Source of the DNA: Streptomyces sp. GSL17-111
GTDB taxonomy: Bacteria; Actinomycetota; Actinomycetes; Streptomycetales; Streptomycetaceae
Direction: 5' to 3'
Assembly: GCF_037911585.1 (NCBI RefSeq)
Contig: NZ_JBAJNS010000001.1
Coordinates: 5,925,001 to 5,989,000, forward strand
Length of the DNA stretch: 64,000 nucleotides
The notes under the pieces were generated by a model that was not told the DNA's origin, made no database searches, and was given only the letters and a program-made list of their open reading frames with translations. Made by a program: the position numbers and the translations under genes. The first letter of the stretch is position 1. Every line of letters begins with the position of its first letter. Below, piece after piece: positions 50,071 to 59,200 of this stretch.

Positions 50071-50370
50071 CGTCCTGCCCTCGTCGGCCGGGGTGGCGTA
50101 GGCGATGCGGTAGCTCACGCGGCCCCCCCGGCGTTCGGCTTCTTCAGCGGCGAGCCGGTCCAGTGCCGCGTCGGCGGCCGGGTCCGGTGCCGCCTCCAGC
50201 ATCCACCGGCGCAGGACGTGGTGGATGGTCAGCACCGTCGCGGCGTTCATCTCGCGGTCGAAGTCCGCCCGCCTGCCCTCGGGCAGCGCGGCCCGGACGT
50301 CGGGCCTGGTGGCCGGCACGTCCACCTCGCGGCCGTCGATCCAGGTCCTCATCGTCCCGTTCTCCGGCAT
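50056..50370 (-). CDS. Small hypothetical protein (DUF6247-like pattern)
   Basis: A 104-residue protein from ATG 50370 with GAGGAGG a few bases upstream. It contains DVRAALPEGRRADFDREMNA and IHHVLRRWMLEA, then an acidic helical tail. The stretch RxALPxxxRxxFDREMxAA is like the short DUF6247 proteins that accompany antitoxin-like genes in actinomycetes. That link is from memory and weak. It is convergent with a broken gene on its left. Confidence 0.6.
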   Translation of the reverse strand: MPENGTMRTWIDGREVDVPATRPDVRAALPEGRRADFDREMNAATVLTIHHVLRRWMLEAAPDPAADAALDRLAAEEAERRGGRVSYRIAYATPADEGRTPAAR

Positions 50371-50477
50371 GGCTGCCTCCTCTTGCGCTGGTGTGGCTGT
50401 GCTCACGCTAGCTGCGGCGCCGACCGCCGCGGGGGTGTTTGGGGGACCCGCGGGACGCCGGGCCCCCAAAGTGGGCT

Positions 50478-50795
50478 CTACCGGCTCTCGTCGGCCTGCC
50501 CCTCTTCGGCCGGGCCGTCCTCGGCGGGGATTCCAGCGCTGGACCGGCGTCCTGAGCGGGGCCGCTGCCGGCGTCGGCGGCGGCGGTGCGTCATCAGTTG
50601 CCCAGGACCGGCCGATGGCACCACCCACCACGGCCCCCCGGAGTCATCCGGGTCACGGCGGTCCGGGCTCGGCACGTCCAGCAGCGCGTCCGGCGGATGC
50701 ACCTGCGCGTGTCGCAGCCGCCACGTCCCGGCCGTCCCGGTGGACAGCAGCGCGGTGTACCCGGGCTGCTCCCCCTCCCGCACCAGAAAGCCGTT
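50478..50795 (-). pseudogene. C-terminal fragment of an accessory protein
   Basis: Minus-strand frame ending at TAG 50478: FLVREGEQPGYTALLSTGTA, TWRLRHAQVHPPDALLDVPS and a basic-then-acidic tail (MTHRRRRRRQRPRSGRRSSA). The sense starts abruptly at about 50795, exactly where an unrelated plus-strand fragment begins. The 5' part was therefore lost at a recombination junction. Family unknown. Confidence 0.45.
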
Positions 50796-51052
50796 TGAGG
50801 AACCTCGGACACGGCGACCGGGACAGTCTGGGGCTGTTCCAGCAGCGCCCCTCAATGGGGTGGGGCACCGCCGAGGAGATCCTCGACCCCGCCTACGCCG
50901 CGCACCGCTTCTACGAGGCGCTGCTCGCCATGGCCGGATGGGAGCAGATGACCATCACCCAGGCCGCCCAAGCCGTGCAGCTGTCAGCCCATCCGGACGC
51001 CTACGCTCCAGGGGAGCCGCTGGCCCGCGCCCTGCGGGCCGGACTGATTTGA
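50795..51052 (+). pseudogene. C-terminal fragment of a secreted actinomycete protein
   Basis: In-frame from 50795, LRNLGHGDRDSLGLFQQRPS then GWGTAEEILDPAYAAHRFYE and ITQAAQAVQLSAHPDAY, to TGA at 51052. This is the conserved C-terminal half of a widespread Streptomyces secreted or anchored protein with a lysozyme-like NxGxxDRDSLGLFQQRP core. The N-terminal signal or anchor and the first half are missing. It faces the equally truncated minus-strand fragment. Confidence 0.75.
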
Positions 51053-51088
51053 CGGACGTATGGCAACGGACGAGTTCGGTTGCCCCGC

Positions 51089-52093
51089 TCATATCCCTTG
51101 CAGCAGCTCGGCTTCCTCGGCAAGGGTCAGTCCGGCGTTGCGGGGACGGTCCAGCCCGCGTTCGCGCTCCCACGCCAGAACCGAGGCGACGGTGTCGGCC
51201 AGCGGTCGGATTCGCAGCCCGGCGTCCAGCGACGGCTGCGCGTCCCGGCCGCCAAGGCCGTGGTGCGAGGGCCCCAGCCACAACGGCAGTGAGCGCCGCC
51301 CGGACCACTGGTTCACCCCGGCCTCGGTCAGCCGCTCCGACGAGGCGGGCACCAGCTCGACCGGCGCACCGACCGCGGCCGCGATCTCGGCGAGCAGGTC
51401 GGGCAGGAGCTGGGCGGGGCCGACCCCGTCGTAGTCGCCTGCCAGGCCCCGCTCGCCCGCGTCGACGATCCACCCGGCCAGGTCGCGAACGTCGATGTAC
51501 TGCACCGGTTGCTTGGGCACGTCCGGCACCAGCACGCGGCCGCCGCGGGCGAACCGGGCGGGCCAGTAGCCGAACGGGTCGTAGGGATCTCCCGGTCCGA
51601 CGATCAGCCCCGGCCGGACCACGAACGCCCGCTCGCCCATAGTCTCCCGGACCGCGTTCTCTCCGGCGACCTTGATCGCGCCGTAGCGCTGGGAGCCCTC
51701 CAGGTCGCCGTCGCGTAGTTCCCTGGACGACTGCTCGGGCACCGGGTCGACCAGTGCGGCGTCCGCCCGCTGACCCACCGTCGCGGTGTCGGCGTAGACG
51801 TTGATGGTGGACACGAACGTCCAGTGCCCAGCGGACCCGGCCAGCGCCTGCAAGGCTCGGCGCACCCACGGGTAGGAGATCGGCGCCATGTCCACCACCG
51901 CGTCGAACCGCTCAACGGCCAGCGGCGCCAGACCGCTGTCGGTGTCCCGGTTCACCCGCACCAGGGTCGCTCCGTCCGGCACCGAACCGGAGGTACCCCT
52001 GGCTGCGCATACCACGTCGTGGCCGCGCCGCACCGCTTCGGCCGCCACTTCGTGGCCGAGAAACACCGTTCCACCGAGGACAAGTAACCGCAT
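51089..52093 (-). CDS. NAD-dependent epimerase/dehydratase family protein
   Basis: A 334-residue extended short-chain dehydrogenase. It starts MRLLVLGGTVFLGHEVAAEA (a GGTxFLG variant of the GxxGxxG nucleotide loop) and has DAVVDMAPISYPW, WTFVSTINVYADT, RYGAIKVAGENAV (YxxxK) and VRPGLIVGPGDPYDPFGYWP. It resembles reductases that act on nucleotide sugars or carrier-bound substrates. Start ATG 52093 is used because the nucleotide loop begins there. It is the last gene of the minus-strand NRPS operon, 80 bases after the thioesterase-like gene. A tailoring role is inferred from position only. Confidence 0.88.
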   Translation of the reverse strand: MRLLVLGGTVFLGHEVAAEAVRRGHDVVCAARGTSGSVPDGATLVRVNRDTDSGLAPLAVERFDAVVDMAPISYPWVRRALQALAGSAGHWTFVSTINVYADTATVGQRADAALVDPVPEQSSRELRDGDLEGSQRYGAIKVAGENAVRETMGERAFVVRPGLIVGPGDPYDPFGYWPARFARGGRVLVPDVPKQPVQYIDVRDLAGWIVDAGERGLAGDYDGVGPAQLLPDLLAEIAAAVGAPVELVPASSERLTEAGVNQWSGRRSLPLWLGPSHHGLGGRDAQPSLDAGLRIRPLADTVASVLAWERERGLDRPRNAGLTLAEEAELLQGI

Positions 52094-52173
52094 GGGGTAA
52101 CCCTGGCATGCCTCAGCCCGCTCGGCCAAGCCCACCGGTGCCTCGTCCTCGGGCGGGCACGGGTGCCTCGCAT

Positions 52174-52958
52174 TCAGCGGTCGGCGCCTATCGGTCGAAG
52201 CGCGGCGGACACCACCCTGGCGGCCACCGGATCACCCAGCGGACCCCGTGCCGTGTGGTCCAGCCGGATCGCCCGGCTGCCCGCCGGGAGCGGATAGTCC
52301 TGGTCCACCGTGCGGACCAGGACCGGCAGGCAGCTCCACGCGCGGTGCTGGAGCAGGTTGGCGACCGCCAGGTAGCGCATGAAGTCGCCGAATCGGTCAG
52401 TGAGTTCGCCTGCCGGCTCGGCGGGCAGGCGGAGCCGGCCGAACGCGTCCTCGGGCAGTCGCCGGTAGTCCCGGGACAGCTCGGCCGCGACCCGTTCGAC
52501 ATCGCCGGGGGCACCGTCGACGACCGCCGCGCCGGAGCGCCGTGTCGATCTCGTCGGCAAGACAGGTCAGCGCCAACGACGGCCACCGAGCGGGAGAACT
52601 GGGCGTAGAGGGAGTCGAGGCCGATCAGTTCGGGGTCGAACAACATCACATCGGGACGCCGGCCGAACTCGGTGGACAGGAGTTCGGCCAGGCCGAGCGC
52701 CAGGGTGTCGCCCGCGCAGTAGCCCAGCACCACTCGCACGGTGGCGCCGCTGCTCACGATGTCCTCCGCCAACCGTCGCAGATGGTGGTCCGGGGGTGCG
52801 TCGCCGAGGTGGCGGGCCTCCAGGACGGTCAACCGCATGTCCAGGTTCGCCAGCAGGTCCGCGAACCCGGCCGCCGACCGGCCGAGTCCGAAGTCGACAG
52901 TCAGCACGACGTCCGGTTCGGTACCGTGGTGCAGGACGTTCCGGTGTCGCGGGTTCAT
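52174..52958 (-). pseudogene. Thioesterase-like alpha/beta hydrolase with GxCxG, frameshifted
   Basis: ATG 52958 overlaps the stop of the A-PCP gene (ATGA). The first frame gives DVVLTVDFGLGRSAAGFADL, VRVVLGYCAGDTLALGLAEL and LIGLDSLYAQFSRSVAVVGA. Near 52530-52565 the sense passes, through one or two shifts, to another frame (VVDGAPGDVERVAAELSRDY, then DRFGDFMRYLAVANLLQHRA) ending at 52174. The nucleophile elbow is G-Y-C-A-G, with Cys where Ser is usual. Cys thioesterases are known from NRPS systems such as obafluorin. A stand-alone hydrolase after an A-PCP protein could release or edit the chain. As written it cannot be translated whole. Confidence 0.68.
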
Positions 52959-54846
52959 GCGGCCCCCTCGGAAGCGGCGGCCACCGCGGCGGCCAGGCAG
53001 GCGATGTCGGGTCGGGCGAGGAAATCGTGCAGCAACGCTCGGCGGCGAATCGGGCGCGCAGCTCGGCGAGCACCTCGACGGCGTGCAGCGAGTTGCCGCC
53101 GAGGCCGAACACCCTGTCGCCGACGCTCACCTGACCGATGCCGAGGACGCGGCCGACGATCGAGGTCAGCTCGCGCTCCAACTCGGTGCTCGGCCCGCCG
53201 TGCGCACCGGCCAGGTCCGGCAGGGCGCTCCGGTCCACCTTGCCGTTCGGGGTCAGCGGCAGCCGGTCGAGCACGGCCAGCCGGGCGGGCACCATGTACT
53301 CCGGTAGCCGCGAGCGGGCGCGCGCCAGGGCGGCGTCGATCAGCCCCTGACGATCCGCCGCCCGTCGATCGCCCGTCGATGGCCCACCAGGTAGCCGACC
53401 AGGACCTTGACCCCCGGCCTCGGCTCCCGCACCACGACGACCAAGGCGGCGATCGATGGATGGTCCGCCAGAGCCGCCTCGATCTCGCCGAGTTCGACGC
53501 GGTAGCCGCGCACCTTCACCTGGTGGTCGGCTCGGCCGAGCAAGACGAGCGTGCCGCCCGGGCCGCGGCGCACCAGGTCCCTGGTTCGGTAGACCCGCTC
53601 GCCGCCCACGCAGCGCGGCGTCACGAACGACGCCGCGGTGAGTTCCGGGCGACCCAGATAGCCGGGGGTGACCCCGTCCCCGCCCACGACAAGCTCGCCG
53701 ATCTCGCCGTCGGCGACCGGTTCGAGCGCGTCGTTCAGCACGAACAGGTGGTTGTCGGCCGACGCGGTGCCGATCGGCACCCGGGTCTCGCCGGTGTGAT
53801 CGGCAGGCCCGACCCGGTGGATCGCGCAGCTGATGGTGGCCTCCGTCGGGCCGTACCCGTTGTAGATCGCACAGTCCCGCGACAGCAGCCGCCGCGCGCC
53901 GGTGACCAGCGCGTCGGTCACCTCCTCGCCGCCGAGGTGGACGATCCGCAGCGAGGGCATCGGCGCGCCGACAGCGACAAGAGCCGCGAAGAACGACGGT
54001 GTGGTGAGCACGGCGGTGAGCCCGTGCCGGACGATCAGCGCCACGTAGCCTTCCGGCGTGGTGGCCGCCGGTTCGGCGGGGAAGTACAGCGTGCCCCCGG
54101 CGCAGACCGTGGACAGCAGCTCCTATACCCCGAAGTCCAACGCGTGGTTGAGGTTCTGCGCGACCGTCGTGCCGGGACCGAGCGGAAAATACCCGATGCT
54201 CCAGGCGAGCAGCGGCACCAGATCGCGGTGGTTGACCACCACCCCCTTCGGGGTGCCGGTCGAGCCGGAGGTGTAGATCACGTAGCAGCCCCGGTCGGGA
54301 TCGCCCGCGGCGTCGCCGGGAGGCTCGACGGCCGAATCGTCCTCACTGCACAGTAGCGTGTGGACCGATGCGGTCCGCTCGGCGAGGCGTTCGGCCCGCT
54401 CCCGATGACGGGCTTCGGTGACCAGCACGGTCGTGCCGCAGTCGGACAGCATGAACACCAGGCGTTCGTCGGGCAGCGCCGGGTCCAGCGGGACGAACGC
54501 GTTGCCGGACCGGATGATGCCGAGCATCCCGACCAGCGCGCCGGGTCCCCGGTCGGCCAGCAGGGAGACGTGGTCAGGTCATCCGTCGTCCGATTGGTGA
54601 TCATTGCAAGGCATCCTTGACCCGCGCGGCCAGCGTCGAGGCCACGCTGAGCAGTTCCCGGTAGGTGATGACCTTGTCGCCGCCGCCCGGCAGACCCGTG
54701 GTGACACAGGCGGGTGCGTCCGGTGTCCGGTCGCCCTGCGTGGCGATGAACGAATGCGCGGTCAGGTCGGTGGGGTAGCCGGTGGCGGCCCTGCCGCGTT
54801 CCGGCCGCCACCAGTGCTCGGCGATGTGGTCCGCTCCGGTCTCCAT
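52956..54846 (-). pseudogene. Stand-alone NRPS adenylation-PCP protein, multiply disrupted
   Basis: ATG 54846 gives METGADHIAEHWWRPERGRA. A-domain motifs follow in separate frames: [38 protein letters not shown] (core A3), YNGYGPTEATISC (A5), ERVYRTRDLVRRG (A7), HQVKVRGYRVELGEIEAAL (A8) and LPLTPNGKVDRSAL (A10). A PCP with VFGLGGNSLHAVEV comes last. The frame is broken at about 54570-54600, by an in-frame TAG at 54125-54123 that replaces the Trp of DFGVWE (a specificity-pocket position), again at about 53342, and at about 53035. The natural end (LLHDFLARPDIACLAAAV, stop 52956) overlaps the next ATG, showing the original operon order. It lies ten bases after the MFS stop. Confidence 0.88.
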
Positions 54847-54856
54847 CGACCCGCCC

Positions 54857-56107
54857 CTACCGCATTTCCCGGACCGGCCGGGAGCTGAGCACGCCGACGG
54901 TCGTGGCCCCGAGAATCACCGCCGCGCCGATGAACATCAGATCGGGGCGGACGTCGGCGAGCGCCCCGCACAGCACCAGCGAGATCGGCGCGACCGCGTA
55001 GCCGAGCACCATGTCGAACGAGATCACCCGGCTGAGCATCGACTCGTCGACGTTGCGCTGAACCCAGCTAAGCGTGAACACGCCCTCGAAGCCGATGCCG
55101 AAGCCCATCGCCAGCACCGCCGCCACCGCCGTCACCGTGCCGGGCAGCAGGCCGAGCACGAGCATGCCGATGGCCAGCCAACTGGTCAGCGCGGCCACCA
55201 TCAGGCCGACCCGCGGTCGGATCGAGACCGCGCCGCCCGCCAAGCCGCCGAGCATCGCGCCGCCCGCCAGCGCCCCGCTGAGGATGCCCAGCGTGGTCGC
55301 CCCGCCGTCCAGTTGGGTCTTCGCCAGGGTGGCGAACCCCACGGTGAACGCCCCGGCGTAGCAGAAGGTCACCGCCATGTCGGCAGCCACCATGCTGCGA
55401 ATCCTCGGGTCGGCCACCGCGAAGCGAATCCCCGCCTTGATCCGGGTGAGCATCGACTCCAGTGGCCCTTGTTCGGCGGTGGGCGCGGCGGGCTCGCGCA
55501 GGGTGCGGACCCGCGACACGCACAGACCGCACAGCGCGAAGCAGACACCGTCGACCAGGAACGCGAAGTGCGCGTCGGAGAACGCCACCACCACGCCGCC
55601 GATCGCGGGGCCGAGCACCGCCGCCCCGCGGGAGCCGACGGACAGCAGCGCGTTGGCGGGCACCAGCATGTCCTTGTCCACCACGGTCGGCAGGATGGAC
55701 ATCCTGGCGGGCTGGAAGAACGCGTCCACCGCACCGAACAGCGCGGCGGCCACGCACAGCAGCACGATGTTGAGCAGTCCCGCGAAGCCCGCCACCGCCA
55801 CCGCGGTCATCACCGCAGCCCGTGCCCAGCTCGACATGGTCATCAGGGCGCGGGCGGAGAACCGGTCGGACAGCGACCCGCCGACCATCGTCAGCAGCGC
55901 CCTGGGGATCGCCTGCAACGCGAGCACGATGCCGAGGGCGAGGGTGGACTGGGTGAGGCTGAGGGTGATCCAGGCGAACGCGATGTAGCTGAACCCGTCG
56001 CCGAGCAGGGACAGCACCTGGCCGAGCCAGAGCAGCCGAAACGATGGCAGCCGGGCCGAGGCGAACAGCCTACCGCCTGACGGAGATTCGGACAGTGTCG
56101 TGGTCAT
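54857..56107 (-). CDS. MFS exporter in the NRPS operon
   Basis: A 416-residue protein with about twelve membrane helices. The N-terminal part is RLPSFRLLWLGQVLSLLGDG followed by FSYIAFAWITLSL, then LTMVGGSLSDRFSARALMTM, a MFS loop 2-3 signature of the macrolide-efflux/enterobactin-exporter (MefA/EntS) type. Start ATG 56107 is the first codon after the P450 stub; the reading frame is intact in contrast to its neighbours. It probably exports the peptide product. The following A-PCP gene begins ten bases after its stop. Confidence 0.92.
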   Translation of the reverse strand: MTTTLSESPSGGRLFASARLPSFRLLWLGQVLSLLGDGFSYIAFAWITLSLTQSTLALGIVLALQAIPRALLTMVGGSLSDRFSARALMTMSSWARAAVMTAVAVAGFAGLLNIVLLCVAAALFGAVDAFFQPARMSILPTVVDKDMLVPANALLSVGSRGAAVLGPAIGGVVVAFSDAHFAFLVDGVCFALCGLCVSRVRTLREPAAPTAEQGPLESMLTRIKAGIRFAVADPRIRSMVAADMAVTFCYAGAFTVGFATLAKTQLDGGATTLGILSGALAGGAMLGGLAGGAVSIRPRVGLMVAALTSWLAIGMLVLGLLPGTVTAVAAVLAMGFGIGFEGVFTLSWVQRNVDESMLSRVISFDMVLGYAVAPISLVLCGALADVRPDLMFIGAAVILGATTVGVLSSRPVREMR

Positions 56108-56119
56108 GGTCGTCTCCGC

Positions 56120-56221
56120 TCAGTACCGCACCGGCAGCGCGGTGAGGCTTCGGTTCAGCAGCGACGGCTGCCAGTCGTGGTCGTGGCCCGCCTCGGCCGC
56201 CCTGGTCAGGATGGTGGTCAT
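56120..56221 (-). pseudogene. Cytochrome P450 stub (internal deletion)
   Basis: ATG 56221 overlaps the NRPS stop (ATGA), and the 33-residue frame ends in DWQPSLLNRSLTALPVRY, which is the typical last strand of actinomycete P450s (WxPSLxNRxLxALPVRF). The start codon and C-terminus are thus preserved, but the haem-binding FGxGxHxCxG region and nearly all of the 400-residue protein are gone. The deletion kept the frame. Twelve bases later the MFS gene starts. The ancestral operon order was NRPS-P450-MFS, and the P450 probably hydroxylated the peptide or a carrier-bound residue. Confidence 0.72.
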
Positions 56222-59200
56222 CGGGAGGTCTCCTTCGCGATGGCGCCGAGCAGGGTCGCGAACACGCGGACCTGGGGCTCGGCGAGAACGGTGGAGTGGT
56301 CGCCCGGCGTCACGTGCACCGTCAGCCCGCCGAGCGCGAGCCCGTGCCAGTGCCGCAGGTAGGCGTCGTAGTCGACGTCCAGGCCGGGCATCGGTCCGCC
56401 CTCGGCCGCCTGCGCACTAACCACCAGGTGGACGTGCCCCCGGTACGGCCTCGGCTGGTAGCGGGCCAGCGCGCCGAGCAGCGAGTGCCACACCTCGATC
56501 GGCGCGTCCTCGACCAGTCCGGCCTCACTGCTGGACATACCGGCGTCGAGCAGCAGCCGGCGCAGGTGGGCCGAGGCGGCGTGGCGTTCCGGTGACGGTG
56601 GCAGGGCCCGCACCTGGTCCCGCAACCGCATCGCCTCGATCATGGCGGTTTCCACCGAGGCCAGGCGCCGCTGGGCGACCGGGTTGGGCATGTATGGCTC
56701 GATCAGCAGCAGCGGTGCCACCGGGTGGTCCGCGTCGAGTAGCTGACCGGCCATCTCCAGCGCGATGTTCGCGCCCATCGACCAGCCGAGCAGGGCGTGC
56801 GGGCCGGGCTCGCCGTGTCCGACGATCTCGGCGACGTAGTTGGCCGCAATCTCCGGCACCGTGTGCGGGTCGACCCCGCCGAGCAGGCCCCTGGCCTGGA
56901 AGGCACGGACCGGCACGCCCTCCGGCAGCGCCCGCGCCAGCGGCACGAACCACATGGCGCTGCCCCCGGCCGGGTGCACGCAGTACAGCGGCGTCCCACC
57001 GCCGTTCCGCAGCCGCACCTCGGAGCTGATCGACGCGTGGTCGGCCTGCTCGGCCGCGGCCGAGTCCAGGTGGGCGGCCAGTACGCTGATGGTGGGCCGC
57101 TCGACCAGGTCCCGCACCGACAGCGGGACCCCGAGCGCGTTGGCCTTCGCGGTGACCCGCACGGTGGACAGCGAGTTGCCGCCGATCCGGTAGTAGTCGT
57201 CGTGCACGCCGATGCCGTCCACGCCGAGCACCTCGCTCCACACCGTGGCGAGGATTCGCTCGGTCGGCGTGCTCGGCGGCGCGTAGTCGACACCGGAAGC
57301 GTCGTCGCGGTCGGCGGCGGGCCGGGACAGCGCACCGCGGTCGACCTTGCCGCTGCGGTTGACAGGCATCGCTTCCAGCACAACGAATCGGCTGGGCACC
57401 ATGTACGCGGGCAGCCGAGACCGCAGCGCCTGCCGCACCTCCTCGATCACCGGGGGCGCGCCCCGCGGCACCAGGTAGCCGACCAGGGCGGGTTCGCCGG
57501 GCAGGTCGGTGCGCAGCAGCACCGCGGCCTGCCGCACCTGGGGAAGCTGCCCCAGCGCGTGCTCCACCTCGCCCAGCTCGATCCGGAACCCACGCAGCTT
57601 CACCTGCGAGTCCCGCCTGCCCAGCCATTCCACCGAGCCGTCGGTTCGCCTGCGGCCGAGGTCACCGGTGCGGCACAGCCGGGCGCCCGGTTCGCCGTGG
57701 GGGTCGGGCAGGTAGGTCGCGGCGGTCAGGCCGGGCCGGTTCAGGTAGCCGCGCCCGGTGGGCAGTCCGCCCAGGTAGATCTCGCCCGGCACACCGACCG
57801 GGACCGGCCCCATGTCCCGGTCCAACACGTGCACCGACGCGTTGCGGATCGGCACCCCGATCGGCGGGCGGCCACCGTCCGGCCGGTACTCGAAGTAGGT
57901 CGACCAGACCGACGCCTCGGTCAGCCCGTACAGGTTGTGGAAGGCACGGCCACGCGCCCATCTGTCGGCGATCTCGGCCGGGCATGCCTCACCCCCGGTC
58001 TGTACGAGGCGCAGGTCCGGGAACTCCTCGTCGGCCAGCACCGCGAGCGCGCTGGCGGGCAGGATCGCCGAGGTCACCCGGGTGGTGCGCAGCGTATGCG
58101 CCAGATCAGGGCCGGGGCGCAGCGCGTCCTGGTCGGCGGTGATCATGGTCGCGCCATTGGCCAGCGGCCAGACCAGCTCGAACACGGACGCGTCGAAGCA
58201 GGCGGACGCGAACTGCAACACCCGCTCGCCGGGCGTCGGCCGCATCAGGTCCCGCTGCGCCTCCAGCATGTTGACCATCCCCCGGTGCGGCACCGCGACA
58301 CCCTTGGGCGTCCCGGTCGAGCCGGAGGTGTAGATCACGTACGCGGTGCCGTCCGCCCCGGCGGGGATCCCGGGCAGCTCCCGGTCGTGCACCGGAACCG
58401 GCTGGTCGAGTCGGACCGTCGGCCCGTCGAACGGCACGGTGCCGACCAGGCCGGACTGGGTGAGCAGCACCGCCATCCCGCTGTCCGCCGCCATGAACGC
58501 CAGCCGCTGCGCGGGCACCTGGGGGTCCATCGGGAGGTAGGAGCCACCGGCTTCGAGCACGCCGAGCACCGCCCTGGCGTGGTCCGGTCCCCGGTCCACG
58601 CAGACTCCGACGACCGTCTCCGGACCGACGCCGAGCGTGCGCAGATAGCCGCCCAACTCCCTGGCCGACTCGTGCAGCCGCGCATAGCTCAGTTCGGTGA
58701 CCGCGCCCGCCGCGGTCAGGTGCGAGATGGCCACCGCGTCCGGGGTGCGCCGGGCGTGCTCGCCGACCCACTCGTGGAACATCAGGGCCGTGTTGGGCCG
58801 CACCGGACCCGGAGCCCATTCGGTGAGGTCGCGCTCGCGCGCAGGCCCGGTCAGCGCGGGTGCGGTGACGTGTCCGTGTGGATCGGCCACCATCGACTCG
58901 AGAACCGCGCACAGCACGTCGGCGAGCTGGGTCGCGGTGTCCGGTGCGATGTGGCCGGGGTCCACATCGATGGCGAAGCCGTCCACGCCCGCGTTGATGG
59001 CCAGCGGGAACATGGTCCTGGCGATCTCCAGCGAGTCGTCCCAGGTCTCCTTGGTGAGTCGGTGGAAGTTGACGTAGTTGAAGACGGCCTCGACCAGGTT
59101 GGGCTCACCCGGCCGCAGATCGGCGATGGTGGCCAGCGGCACCCTGCGGTGCGGCAGCATGTCCTGCTCCGCGGCGAACACGTCTCGGACCAGCTCGAGC

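Noticed and set aside
54123-54125. Amber codons at 45401 and 54123 as programmed read-through or recoded sites
   Set aside because: The A-PCP gene carrying one of them also has three frameshifts, so simple inactivation is the better explanation.
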